64,000 nucleotides of DNA. It comes from Chitinophaga filiformis. Its GTDB lineage: Bacteria; Bacteroidota; Bacteroidia; Chitinophagales; Chitinophagaceae. Shown here piece after piece: positions 1-8,815 of this stretch. A model generated the notes under the pieces. It had not been told where the DNA came from. It saw only the letters and a program-made list of their open reading frames with translations, and did not search any database. A program made the position numbers and the translations under genes. Where the stretch lies: contig NZ_CP095855.1 of NCBI RefSeq assembly GCF_023100805.1, positions 3,141,001 through 3,205,000 of the forward strand, given 5' to 3'. Position 1 is the stretch's first letter. The number at the start of each line of letters is the position of its first letter.

Positions 1-721
1 TCTGAAGCGCCAGTAAATTATATTTTAAGGCGTTGCTATAATCACCTAAGTCATACGATATCCTCCCGATATTCCAGTAAATCCCCTCAACCGTCCGGCG
101 ACTTACTCCTTTCCCTAAATTTAAGGCTTCGAACAGTAATCTAAGTCCTTCGGTAATTCGATCTGCATTAAATAACAGATCAGCATTTGCCGTTAGCAAA
201 AAGGAGAGCCAAAGGACATTTCCGTTTTTTCTGAATATGCTGATAGCCTTGTTAATATATAGTATCCTGTTTTGAAGCGAGACCGGATCAGAAGTGGAGT
301 AGTACTGAGCGATAAGGTGATATGATCTTGCCTCCCCATCGCTGTTATTATGCATTTGAGAAAATGCAAGCGCATTTTTAGCAGTCTTTAGACCCGTTTC
401 GCCGTCGCCTCGATTATAATAAGTTTCTGCACTAAGCAGCATGGCATTAATAATTCCAAAATGATAGTCGAGCCGGCGACTTAGTGCTGCAGCCTGTGTT
501 GCTAATGAAACAGCTGAATCAATGTCTTTCCCGTCTTTGGTAGGTTTTAGAAGCATTAAATGTCCCAGGGCCAGTTGCACCTGGACCTTAGTTGTATCGT
601 CGGCACTTGTTGCCAGTCTTTGCCGTAATTCCGTCAAAGGTAATTCATCCAAATTGCTGGTTTGTGCCAGTGATGGCATTGCAAAAAGAATCAGGAAAAT
701 GCCTAATAATGCGTTCTTCAT
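1..721 (-). CDS. Secreted/periplasmic TPR protein, N-terminal part (runs off window)
   Basis: Reading the minus strand from the ATG at 721 gives about 240 uninterrupted codons to the window edge, so the 3' end is missing. Residues 1-20 (MKNALLGIFLILFAMPSLAQ) form a Sec signal peptide ending in AxAQ-type cleavage. The rest is alpha-helical with tetratricopeptide-like units, such as DYHFGIINAMLLSAETYYNRGD and the later IYWNIGRISYDLGDYSNALKY. In Bacteroidota, signal peptide plus TPR arrays of this kind usually precede a transmembrane helix and a histidine kinase or LuxR-type output domain, but that part lies outside the window, so the output function is inference. It is a monocistronic start: the next 1 kb upstream has no gene. 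Confident as a real gene, less so on its role. Confidence 0.8.
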   Translation of the reverse strand, partial: MKNALLGIFLILFAMPSLAQTSNLDELPLTELRQRLATSADDTTKVQVQLALGHLMLLKPTKDGKDIDSAVSLATQAAALSRRLDYHFGIINAMLLSAETYYNRGDGETGLKTAKNALAFSQMHNNSDGEARSYHLIAQYYSTSDPVSLQNRILYINKAISIFRKNGNVLWLSFLLTANADLLFNADRITEGLRLLFEALNLGKGVSRRTVEGIYWNIGRISYDLGDYSNALKYNLLALQ

Positions 722-1533
722 AATTTGTGCGCTTCGAAATGTCAAAAGCTTCTATACCAGATATAACGCCGGTTGAGCCCCAAACTCCAATTTATACAAA
801 ACTACAATACCTGACTCAAAATAACCCTAAAGGCATTGCATACCTTCCCCAAAAACATTCTTAATGGCCAACCGATTAAACATATATATCATTAAATATT
901 CATAGCATTTTGTTTTAAAGAGTTAACAGCCAACTTTGTAAGGTCTTGCAGATTCAAATGGCCGTTGATTAGCCATAAGAAAGCCAATTAAGTATAGCCT
1001 GCATTGAACTGGTTAACCGGCTTTCTGCTTCATTGCCTTCTGCCCGTCGTCTATGTATCACTGGCGTGTCTTTTAAATTCTGTCAGTTAACCAAATTTGC
1101 CATGTTATCCCCGATGAGAAATTTATAATCCGGACAGCGATTCTAATGATGTTAAACCGTATTAACATGCCAGACATGTTTCATTAATGGAGCTGGAATG
1201 TAATCCATACTATCATTGGATATAAATCTTTTTTAGTTTTTTAAGTTTCGTCGTTTCCCTACAGGAGGCAACTCTCTCCTGTTGCAGGTGCTGCGCCTTT
1301 GTTTGCGATTCATGACACAATATTAGGAAGGAATTTAAAGGACCTCAAAAAAAACTATACGAGAGCCCGAAAATGGCTCATAAGAGCCGAAAAACGCCTC
1401 ATAAGAGCTGTCATTAAAACGCTATTAAATGACGCTCAAATCCTTTTTTGTAGCTTTTACGAGCGGAATGCTGCCTTTCTCACCTGTAAGGGTAATGTGA
1501 TGATCCTTCATGCTTAACTGGTATGGCTATTAG
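722..1533. other. Non-coding stretch upstream of the TPR gene
   Basis: About 800 bp with no convincing coding frame. A 72-codon open frame at 1299-1517 is lysine/arginine-rich, has no recognisable start context and no family resemblance, so I do not call it. The 5' region of the TPR gene must lie in the first 100-200 bp. No clear TTTG/TAnnTTTG promoter pair was found at the expected spacing. Confidence 0.5.
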
Positions 1534-1638
1534 ATTCGTTCCGATAGGCTTTGAGAAAGCTTTATGCTACGTTCATTCCACGTCTTAAACGCAAGATGAA
1601 CGTAGCATAAAGCTATCTCAAAGCCTATCGGAACGAAT
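1534..1638. repeat. Long near-perfect inverted repeat (43-bp arms)
   Basis: Arm 1534-1576 and arm 1596-1638 are reverse complements over 43 bp with one mismatch, separated by 19 bp. The arms start and end in attcgttccg / cggaacgaat. No T-run follows either arm, and no annotated gene ends beside it, so it is not a textbook terminator. It is far longer than typical REP elements. Possible roles are a structured non-coding RNA, a MITE-like element or a recombination relic. It lies just outside the left copy of the island's direct repeat. Confidence 0.85.
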
Positions 1639-1761
1639 ATGTATCGAACAGATCTCGTCATTCACCGATACACATACAAAGTGGTGATAATATTTTAAAA
1701 ACAGTATTGTCCGACTAGAATAAAAGATAGCATACAAAAAGAAGGAATTCAACTCGATCCC

Positions 1762-1813
1762 TGATAAGCAGACCCAGAGCGGGCTCAGACGACTATAAAA
1801 AGCAAAAGGTCGG
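1762..1813. repeat. Left copy of 52-bp direct repeat (putative att site)
   Basis: Positions 1762-1813 match 10417-10468 at 51 of 52 bases in the same orientation (one A/G difference near the eleventh base). The right copy lies just downstream of the 3' end of tRNA-Leu and covers one arm of its terminator. This copy stops 4 bp before the IS256 end, so it may once have been longer and been cut by the IS. The pair brackets about 8.6 kb of accessory DNA, as attL/attR of an integrated element would. Confidence 0.65.
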
Positions 1814-1817
1814 GATC

Positions 1818-3218
1818 TGTAAAATAAACTGTGTCAATAATATTTAAGTACTAGCCTCGTTATTGAATGATATTTTTTCTGTTGCAGTTGGTCTGTGATC
1901 CAAAGATGCAAAAAATATCATTCAGTAACGAGGTTTTTTATAGCTTCAATTTTGGCCTATCTGGAAATATAATAGAGAGCTGAGATACGGTGATACTCCA
2001 ATTCTGCAGTGGTTGCGCCCATTTCTTTTGTATATTCTGAGTCGCCAGGTAGATGAGTTTTAGCAACGCCATGTCTGAGGTAAATGCCCCTTTTGTTTTC
2101 GTTACTTTACGAATCTGTCGATGAAAGCCTTCTATGGTATTGGTTGTATAGATTAGTTTTCGGATCGCGGACGGATATTTAAAAAATGTACTGAGCTTAT
2201 CCCAATTACGATTCCAGGATTCAATGACTATAGGATACTTTTTACCCCATTTGCCCTCCAGTTCAACCAACTGTTGCTCTGCTTCATCTTTACTTATTGC
2301 TTGGTAAACAGGCTTCAGATCTGCCATAAATGCTTTTTGATCCTTGCTAGCTACATATTTAAGTGAATTTCGGATCTGATGCACGATACAGGTCTGGACT
2401 TCTGTATGGGGAAAGACCGTGGCTATTGCTTCTGCGAACCCCTTTAAGTTATCTATGCAGGCAATCAGTATATCACATATACCCCGCTGTTGCAGGTTTG
2501 TAAGCACACTCAGCCAGAAATTAGCACCTTCGCTTTCTGAAACATACATACCCAACAAATCTTTACGGCCTTCAGCATTTATTCCCAGAATATTGTAAAC
2601 GCAGCGATTTATAACACGTCCATCTTCTTTAACCTTGTAGTACATAGCATCAAGCCAAACAATGCAGTAAATGGCTTCTAAAGGCCGGTTCTGCCACTCT
2701 TTTACCAGGGGAATAACCTTATCGGTTATAGCAGAAAGCGTAGCAGCAGAAATATCGGTATCATACATGTCTTTTATATGGGCTGAAATATCGCGGAAGC
2801 TCATCCCATGCCCATACATGCCAATAATTTTATGCTCAAGACTCTCCGCAAGGATGGTCTCTCGCTTTTTAACAATTTGCGGATCAAACGTCGAGGAACG
2901 ATCACGGGGTGTTTCAATATTAATGGTACCGTCTGCTGTCTTAAGTCGTTTGGGAGTACGACCATTTTTACGGTTGCCAGCGTCACGTTGCGCATCATCC
3001 AGATGCTCATCCAGTTCAGCTTCCATTGCTGCTTCCAGAAACTCTTTCAGTAAGGGCGCAAAGGCGCCATCCTTGCCAAAAAGAGATTTTCCTGAGCGAA
3101 ATTGCTCTAGGGCCTTTTTCTTGAGGCCGTCATAATCAAATTGATCATTGTTGCTCATAAAAAAAACTGTCTTAAAGGTCTGAAATAATTTTTAACCTTT
3201 GACACAGTCTATTTTACA
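1818..3218 (-). mobile_element. Insertion sequence, IS256 family
   Basis: A complete element of about 1.4 kb. Terminal inverted repeats of 20 bp at 1818-1837 (tgtaaaataaactgtgtcaa) and 3199-3218 match at 19 of 20 positions and flank one transposase gene. IS256 elements normally make 8-9 bp target duplications. Here the left flank (ending gggatc) and the right flank (starting ctctcc) differ, so this copy has either lost its original flank by adjacent deletion or resulted from recombination between two copies. It truncates the 5' part of the gene remnant to its right. Confidence 0.85.
1938..3158 (-). CDS. IS256-family (mutator type) transposase
   Basis: A DDE transposase of 406 aa, the normal length for the family, catalysing cut/copy-out transposition of its IS. 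The catalytic triad is visible as D170 (VWLDAMYY), D236 (IACIDNLKG) and E343 (TNTIEGFHRQ). The C/D(2)H-type signature CIVHQIRNS is at 257-265, and the N-terminal DNA-binding region has the usual FLEAAMEAELDEHL segment. The frame is intact from ATG to stop, so it is probably active. It sits centrally between the terminal inverted repeats. A second inverted repeat, in the non-coding left part (about 1857-1940, arms around cctcgttattgaatgatattt), lies just downstream of the stop and probably terminates its transcript. Confidence 0.95.
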   Translation of the reverse strand: MSNNDQFDYDGLKKKALEQFRSGKSLFGKDGAFAPLLKEFLEAAMEAELDEHLDDAQRDAGNRKNGRTPKRLKTADGTINIETPRDRSSTFDPQIVKKRETILAESLEHKIIGMYGHGMSFRDISAHIKDMYDTDISAATLSAITDKVIPLVKEWQNRPLEAIYCIVWLDAMYYKVKEDGRVINRCVYNILGINAEGRKDLLGMYVSESEGANFWLSVLTNLQQRGICDILIACIDNLKGFAEAIATVFPHTEVQTCIVHQIRNSLKYVASKDQKAFMADLKPVYQAISKDEAEQQLVELEGKWGKKYPIVIESWNRNWDKLSTFFKYPSAIRKLIYTTNTIEGFHRQIRKVTKTKGAFTSDMALLKLIYLATQNIQKKWAQPLQNWSITVSQLSIIFPDRPKLKL

Positions 3219-3736
3219 CTCTCCACTTTTCAAGAGAAATGCAATAAATCTGCGTTCTTTTTTGAAGTTTTATAACAATCCTGAGGTCATTAATTTTCGT
3301 TCGTTTACCGTAGGTCACATTACGATCAATCCTTTTGATAATTTAGTATTATGGCAACTGATATTGATTAAGCAGGTTATCGGTGATACGAAGTCATTTC
3401 AACAGGCGATCGCGAAACTTAGGTATGCCGATATTGTTATTGGCGATTTAGATCCCGAAAAGTTGCTCAGGAAGATAATTTTTACTGCAACAATTGCAGA
3501 GCACAGATACAGAACAGAAGCTAATTTACTCGATAGGTGATGAGGCGCATTTTTCTTTTACTGTAGACCATTCAAAAGCGGAGTACGGGGACGTGGATAA
3601 TCTTAGTTATTTTATAAAAAAAAATAATGTAGTATTGCTTCATAAGCCGATTAATGAAACTAATGCAGTCGAACGTTATCTGATCCCGATGCTTAATCAG
3701 TTAGTATCAGAGCTGATTGAATTGAACCTACTATAG
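3219..3736 (+). pseudogene. Remnant of an unrecognised gene, cut by IS256 and frameshifted
   Basis: Two overlapping open frames on the plus strand read as one broken gene. The first (about 3219-3540) contains NPFDNLVLWQLILIKQVIG and DLDPEKLLRKI. The second (about 3485-3736, no ATG) continues as QSTDTEQKLIYSIGDEAHF and ends with a leucine-rich helix LIPMLNQLVSELIELNLL. The join around 3475-3500 requires a frameshift. The 5' end is missing because the first frame runs straight out of the right end of the IS256 element. I do not recognise the family. Composition is AT-rich, like the rest of the island. Confidence 0.5.
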
Positions 3737-4018
3737 CCTTTTGCGATATGATAATAATGAATTGCACCTTATTCCAAGTTCAGCATTAATTCAAGTTCCG
3801 TCTCGTAATTAAAACATTAAATGTATGCGTATTTCACGTTGGGTTATTATCTGAGTCATCTTCTTTTGCATTCTAATACTTTCGCTCGGGCTTCCCCTCT
3901 ATCATAGTGAATTTCCGATGGCATTCTCTAACGATCAAGCTCATTGGGGGGGCTTTTGGCGATAATACTAACATGTTACTTGGTGTAGTTAATATCACAA
4001 TACTTACTTTAATAGGAG
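3737..4018. other. Short AT-rich gap inside the island
   Basis: About 280 bp with nothing I can assign. The open frame at 3907-4167 on the plus strand overlaps the IS21 remnant in antisense and looks spurious. Confidence 0.4.
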
Positions 4019-4303
4019 TCAGCGAAACATACCCTCCAGACACTGAAAGCGCGATTTCCCAACTGATGTTGGTTCCGGAAATATCTTTTCTAGGTCATGT
4101 TCCTCCATCGCTGCCAGCTGTTCCAATTCCAAGCCCTTCTGCTCTGCTAAGCGAATGTACTTTTTGACAGTGTTGCGAGAGACGTTCATTACGAGGGCAA
4201 TGGCTTCCAGGGCCATGCCATTCCTGCGATGCAAAAAGATCTGTTTTAGTTTAGTCATGCTGATAGTTTCTCCGGCCATCTTCCGTGGAGTTTTGTATCC
4301 CAA
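4019..4303 (-). pseudogene. Truncated IS21-family transposase (IstA N-terminus)
   Basis: About 80 residues starting at the internal ATG (MTKLKQIFLHRRNG, start near 4258) match the helix-turn-helix N-terminus of IstA: a MTKLKQI leader, then NVSRNTVKKYIRLAEQKG as the recognition helix and linker. Full IstA is about 400-520 aa with a DDE catalytic domain. Here the similarity ends after about FPEPTS and a short unrelated tail leads to a stop, so no catalytic domain remains. No istB follows. Inactive remnant. Confidence 0.7.
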
Positions 4304-4328
4304 AGCAAATAATCCCGGAAGAACTAGA

Positions 4329-4485
4329 GGTGGTCAATATGCCGTTCCGGCATGTTGACCACCTACCTTAATTAAATTTATGTCTTTCCGGCATATTGAC
4401 CAGCGGTACTGGCTGATTATCAATTATTAATATGAGTAAAGGCCGGAAAGGTGGTCAAGATGAGCGTTAGGGGTGGTCAACATCA
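4329..4485. repeat. IS21-type terminal region with repeated transposase-binding motifs
   Basis: The motif ggtggtcaa or its complement ttgaccacc occurs repeatedly: at about 4331, about 4356 (inverted, forming a hairpin with the first), about 4451 and about 4475. A related catattgacc occurs near 4394. IS21-family ends carry several such repeats that bind IstA. The region lies directly upstream of the truncated istA and is the surviving end of that element. The outer end is probably near 4485, where gggtggtcaaca is followed by unrelated sequence. Confidence 0.6.
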
Positions 4486-4610
4486 AGCGTAATACACATC
4501 TTGATGCAGTAATCAAGAATCATTTTTTTAGCGAGTCTGCTGGTAATTAATGAAGCGGCATGTAACTTTCTATATAGGTATGCTATATTTAACTTTGGTA
4601 TTGGAACAAA

Positions 4611-6269
4611 TCAAACAAATTCAATAAAATCACTTTGGTTCTGGGACATGTCGGATAAAACTTTTTTCAATTTATTTATTAAATCCTGTCCAACTTGCAG
4701 GAAGAAATCGGCAGCTTGGTTCCTATTAATGTTCGCGGCAAAATGGTCCAGGGAGCCGTACATCGTCGAAAAATTAAGATCACTTGATAATAGGTCTATC
4801 ACTCCAACAATAAAACCATTAATATGGTCATGCATAGAAGAATAACTCATAGACTGTACATGGCTGTTTAATGTCAGATAGGTACTTTCAAATAGCGGTA
4901 CGAGAAAATATTTATACATACAAAGGGTATCCATTTCCAACAAAAGCACCAGGAAATGATCAAATCTAGCTAGAGATTCCTGATTATTTCTTACAACCTC
5001 CAATAATTTTTCGTAGAATCTTTCTTTATTCTCTGGCATGAATTCAGTTACATGTTTTGATGCAAAGTATTCCTGAAGCGATCGGTGTGGAAAAGTGTAT
5101 TCAATACCGTCAAGGGTGATCATTCCTATCCCTATTAATAGGTCGATAACCAGTTTTTCATTATCAAATGATAATAGCGCATTCTTCTTCTTAATCAGAC
5201 TGAGCATTCCATCCAAGTAATCTTCGCCAAAGAGATACTTCGCTTCAAAGAAACTGATATAACACAAATGTTTTAAGACACTTTTGATCTGTTCTTTTGT
5301 TAGTCCCGAAACCTTTTCTCTAATAAATGCGTGTTTGGATGTAGTGTCATGGACCGAATACAACGCTTCAAATACTTGCCGATAATACTCACTTCGTCTT
5401 TCAGGTATCTCCGCCTGGAATCTGTAAGTCAATATAAACATCGATAATAGTAGTGGATTACTTAAGAAAGTCGAATACATTCCATCAGATTGTGCATTCA
5501 CAACCTCAATTAACTTGTTAGTTATCTCATTATTTATATCAAAATTTTGCTTTTTGATAAATGAGACAATATTCCGATTTCCAAAAGGACAGACCTCGAA
5601 GTTGACATAGCGAGGTAGCAGCTCAATGCCGGTATAAAACCTGGATGTAATCAAAAAGATATTCTGGTTGTATCGTCCTGTAAATATTTCAATTTCATGT
5701 AGGGTCTTGGACTTTTTACTTTGTTTAACCTCGTCAAATCCATCAAACATAAACACAAAGTGGTTCTTTGACAACATTCTGTCTATTATGTCATGTGAAG
5801 TACCTAGTTTGTTATTGTGAAAAACCTCCTTGAACATGTAATCTGTCAATGAGTTCTCGTATTCATTTAGATAACGTAACTCAATCTTTATTGGTATTTT
5901 GTATTCCTCCAGAATACATTTAGTAAATAAATGCTTTACTATAAACGATTTACCGCTACCGGCATAGCCAAAGATCGTAGATGAACTGTAGGTTTCAAAG
6001 TATTGTTTTGCAGAATAAAGAGTTATCGCAATACTGTGGCAACTGTCCCGAGAACTCATCTTTTTTATTGTGAGCGGCTCATATATTTTGCTGAGCATTA
6101 CTGGTTCTCCATTGTGTAGTAATGTTTTAACAAGAAAATTTCTTTCAAACTGTTCAATTTGATATTCAAATATTCGGTTGGCAAAAGCCTGCCTAAATTC
6201 TTCCCCAATTAAGTTCAGTAATCTTTCAAATGGAGATTTTAAAATGGAGATAATATCCTTTCTTTCCAT
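4611..6269 (-). CDS. NACHT-domain NTPase, candidate antiphage defence protein
   Basis: A STAND NTPase of about 552 aa from the ATG at 6269 (MERKDIISILKSPFERLL). A TTG at 6350 would add 27 residues but has no better context. In the longer numbering, Walker A is GYAGSGKS at 128-135, Walker B FVFMFDGFDE at 198-207 with the acidic pair typical of NACHT, sensor LITSR at 233-237, the SNPLLLSMF helix near 297-305, and the winged-helix signature FPHRSLQEYFAS at 420-431. The N-terminus is helical and the C-terminal 140 residues are helical with no recognised sensor repeat. There is no TM or signal peptide, so it should be cytosolic. Bacterial NACHT proteins of this architecture (bNACHT group) protect against phages. 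The island setting and low GC content fit. The effector domain is not identifiable by eye. It is a single gene with no obvious partner. Confidence 0.85.
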   Translation of the reverse strand: MERKDIISILKSPFERLLNLIGEEFRQAFANRIFEYQIEQFERNFLVKTLLHNGEPVMLSKIYEPLTIKKMSSRDSCHSIAITLYSAKQYFETYSSSTIFGYAGSGKSFIVKHLFTKCILEEYKIPIKIELRYLNEYENSLTDYMFKEVFHNNKLGTSHDIIDRMLSKNHFVFMFDGFDEVKQSKKSKTLHEIEIFTGRYNQNIFLITSRFYTGIELLPRYVNFEVCPFGNRNIVSFIKKQNFDINNEITNKLIEVVNAQSDGMYSTFLSNPLLLSMFILTYRFQAEIPERRSEYYRQVFEALYSVHDTTSKHAFIREKVSGLTKEQIKSVLKHLCYISFFEAKYLFGEDYLDGMLSLIKKKNALLSFDNEKLVIDLLIGIGMITLDGIEYTFPHRSLQEYFASKHVTEFMPENKERFYEKLLEVVRNNQESLARFDHFLVLLLEMDTLCMYKYFLVPLFESTYLTLNSHVQSMSYSSMHDHINGFIVGVIDLLSSDLNFSTMYGSLDHFAANINRNQAADFFLQVGQDLINKLKKVLSDMSQNQSDFIEFV

Positions 6270-6350
6270 TGTTATTGAATAAGTTAAAAAATCGAGAAAT
6301 CTCGTAAGACAATATTGCACTGCTTTAGAAACAAGTTTCTTTAAGACCAA

Positions 6351-7094
6351 ACAATGCCATTTAGATGTGCATATTGGTTAACCTGCTGTTAACATTCTCC
6401 CGTTAGAGGGCCCCAATATAATACGTGCCATTAAAAAGCATTTCTATTTAACGGAAACCACGGAGAACAGATTAATTTAACAGTATTTAACGATCGTCTT
6501 CTAAATGGGTTGCAAGCAAAAAACGACCACTATATCCCAGTGATGTCTATTGACAACGAGGGGCTCACGCATGCATTAACCAGCAAGCCTATAACAGTAA
6601 TGATCACGGCTTGAGAAAAAGCATCTAACTATGCATTAATTATAATGGTTAGCATTAATATTATGTATTTTCAGTCAATATATATACACCATTTTTTACT
6701 AAATAGCTGGACGCATACCATGTTAAGGTAAAAGATAGATAACTTACTTGTATCGCTGGCCTTTGGTCGTATTAACCTCTACCAAATGTGGATACTGGTA
6801 ATGCGTAGTTTATTTTCCGGTGGTTACAAGGGGGGCGGCGACTTGCTGGTGAAGATTCATAAAGTTGGATACACCCCATTTAGGATGCCACACGTGTTCC
6901 CATTCCATGACAAAACGATGTTGGTGGCTGTTCAGACAGCACAAGTGTGATAGATTTTGACCACAGAAAACTCTGGATATGTTGATACCAGAATCGAACT
7001 TCATAGCGCTGTTCGTTTCCATAAGGCAATCTAATTATTCCATCCGATATTGCCGTTGTAATATTATGCGAAACCTAATAACATCGCTAATCCA
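6351..7094. other. Island gap with gene debris
   Basis: About 740 bp of low-GC sequence between the NACHT gene and a small ORF. The only coding-like signal is the start-less frame at 6435-6614, listed separately. A 70-codon minus frame at 6810-7022 shows no family features and is not called. The promoter of the NACHT gene should lie within the first 150 bp. Confidence 0.4.
6435..6614 (+). pseudogene. Gene fragment without start, unknown family
   Basis: A 59-codon open frame with protein-like composition, lacking an ATG: FLFNGNHGEQINLTVFNDRL, then HYIPVMSIDNEGLTHALT, ending in TGA at 6612-6614. The upstream in-frame stop is only 3 bp before it. It reads like the last exon-sized piece of a larger protein whose 5' part was deleted. 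I cannot name the family, and the signal is weak. Confidence 0.25.
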
Positions 7095-7283
7095 ATGAGT
7101 TCCGAACGCGAGGAGGTCAGTATACATTTTCTTAAAAGACCCTTAATGTATGTTTATCAATCAGAGAAAGAGAAAATAGTTTCATTTATCACTGGTTTTG
7201 AAGTCGGATCAGGCGGGACTGTGGCTATCAGCGAGCAAGTGTCCAATTGGTTAAAAAATAAACATCGGATGACCCAAGAATAG
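7095..7283 (+). CDS. Small hypothetical protein (62 aa)
   Basis: ATG-initiated ORF beginning MSSEREEVSIHFLKRPLMYV and ending in a charged helix WLKNKHRM. The composition is mixed and soluble, and no signal peptide or TM is seen. No family recognised. It sits alone in the island. A strong bidirectional terminator lies about 210 bp downstream (7496-7534), which gives mild support for a transcribed unit. It may equally be a fragment of a decayed gene. Confidence 0.35.
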   Translation: MSSEREEVSIHFLKRPLMYVYQSEKEKIVSFITGFEVGSGGTVAISEQVSNWLKNKHRMTQE

Positions 7284-7495
7284 TCCGGGATGGCCTGGGT
7301 AAATACAGGTGTATGCTGATCGCAAAGGCATCAGCTGGTTTGGTGCCTTTAGTGAAGTTGTTTCAACTATTCCGGACTGCAAAGCGCAATGAATGGCCTA
7401 ATATTGTTTCCGCCTGCATGTAATAACATAGAATTGGTAATCGAACCCGTTTTGCTTTTAAAATCAACGAGTTATGGGAGATGGGAAATATCATT

Positions 7496-7534
7496 AAAAT
7501 AGTAACCCCACTCGCAGAGCGGGGTTACTATTTT
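7496..7534. terminator. Bidirectional intrinsic terminator hairpin
   Basis: Perfect 14-bp arms aaaatagtaacccc (7496-7509) and ggggttactatttt (7521-7534) around an 11-nt loop. The GC core is flanked by A- and T-runs, so it can stop transcription on both strands. Group II intron sequence begins about 35 bp downstream. Class C group II introns are known to insert after such hairpins, although usually closer than this. Confidence 0.8.
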
Positions 7535-7568
7535 AAGTGCCCAGTAGCGAGTCATTTTCGATTGCGCT

Positions 7569-8167
7569 GTGCAAAGTCCATGAGGTGAGGATTTTTTTTA
7601 GATGAAACACCTCGAAATTATCCGACAGGTAGCCAATCCTGTCCGACAAGGTTTAGTCAATCATCGGAAGCGAGCCTTGCATAGTCGTCAGAGATGATGG
7701 CACGAAGCGTAGACAGCGACTGCTGAAGGTATGCAATTGAGCCTCGAAACGCTTCTGTATGTTGAAGCTTTAGCTGTCCGAAAAGCTAAGGCAACATCAA
7801 ACCTACGTTATAGATAAGTGGGGGCGATTCGACCTGGCGATAAGAACATATCAAAGGCAGACTGGGGTGATACGGGAACACAGGAGAGCCTAATGTCTCC
7901 AAACGGCAGTCTCATTGGATTGACCGAACAAGAACAATCCGGCTTACAGGGTTTGTATTGTCACCTTGTTAAGCGCTAAGAAAAGGCGATATCTGGAGGT
8001 ATCCTAAACGAGAGAAATTGAAGGTAAGGAGAAGGACGAAGACAGTCTTAGCATCCTCATAGTACCGTTAGAAGAGTGGGAAATCAGCTCTATGAAAGTC
8101 ACTTAGTAGGGAAGGGGATGTCTGTTTACGGAACTAGCATCTTAGCAACACTAAATGTACCAGAGAC
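7569..8167 (+). ncRNA. Group II intron RNA, 5' domains (truncated intron)
   Basis: The segment starts near gtgcaaagtcc (group II 5' ends resemble GTGYG). It carries the conserved-looking string of short structured segments that precedes intron-encoded reverse transcriptases: the block around 7855-7885 (aaaggcagactggggtgata) and the block at about 8068-8105, where gagtgggaaatcagctc is followed by tatgaaagtcacttagtagg. These are typical of domain I-III and the ORF-proximal part of domain IV in bacterial introns. The ORF directly after it has the matching protein start. No domain V/VI-like hairpin is visible before 8815, so the intron lacks its 3' end and cannot splice. The exact 5' boundary is approximate. 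Confidence 0.6.
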
Positions 8168-8443
8168 ATGAACGAAGTGTTAACAGTAGTGATGCAGATA
8201 GCGGCCCGGGCAAGGAAGCAACCGGGAGAAGCGCTGACTGACCTGCACGTGTTTATTGACATCGGACTATTGTATGACTGCTTTGACTCACTGAATAAGA
8301 AGGGTGCAAGTGCAGTAGATGCGGAGAAATGGATTGTCTGCAATTACCTCAAACGTATATGTAAGCGTATACCTGATGTTAAAAAGGGGGCACCGTATTT
8401 TTTACGTTTTTTGCCACTTCCATTAAAGGTACCATCGAATTGA
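8168..8443 (+). pseudogene. Truncated group II intron reverse transcriptase/maturase
   Basis: The ORF of 91 aa begins MNEVLTVVMQIAARARKQPG and reaches LNKKGASAVDAEKW. The latter matches the RT-0/RT-1 region of group II intron-encoded proteins, where a GASGVDG-type motif precedes the RT palm. The G of GVD is replaced by A here. After about residue 60 the sequence becomes unlike the family and stops. Full proteins are about 420-600 aa with a YADD catalytic motif and a maturase domain, all absent. It follows the intron RNA segment at the expected position. Confidence 0.6.
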
Positions 8444-8815
8444 CTTCTTAATAAAGAGAAATCTCAGCTAAAGCAATATAAACATGGATGCAACAGAGGA
8501 CATTCTGAACATTCAGCTTCCTTTCCCAATCATTTATTGCAGCTGATTGAAGATTTCAGAAGGGAAAAAATACAAACTAGTTGGTATTTTTTGCAATAGG
8601 ACTTATGCTTAGATTACATTAAGGTGAATGCCATCGTAGCTTTAGGCAATGAGGTTTAATAATGCCTCTTGCAATATGCGACCGGGAATCATTTGCCCAT
8701 TGTTTAGGGGCAGAAAAGATGATAACGCGGGTTTAGTATAGGCTAGCAACAGAGGTAGGAAAAACATAGCATAATCTAGAAATACGTATAACAAATAAGT
8801 TTTTATAGCAGCCCC
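8444..8815. other. Island gap downstream of truncated intron
   Basis: About 370 bp with no supported gene. A 71-codon minus frame at 8642-8857 overlaps the start of the next gene and is not called. No intron domain V hairpin is present, which supports 3' truncation of the intron. Confidence 0.4.

Noticed and set aside
797..820. Promoter for the TPR gene (TAGTTTTG on minus)
   Set aside because: The -7-like box is present but a TTTG at the proper 19-20 bp spacing is not, so I do not call it.
1299..1517. 72-codon plus-strand ORF
   Set aside because: Lysine/arginine-rich, no start context, no family pattern. Likely random in an intergenic stretch.
6810..7022. 70-codon minus-strand ORF in the island
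   Set aside because: No domain or homology pattern. Overlaps nothing, but composition is not protein-like enough.
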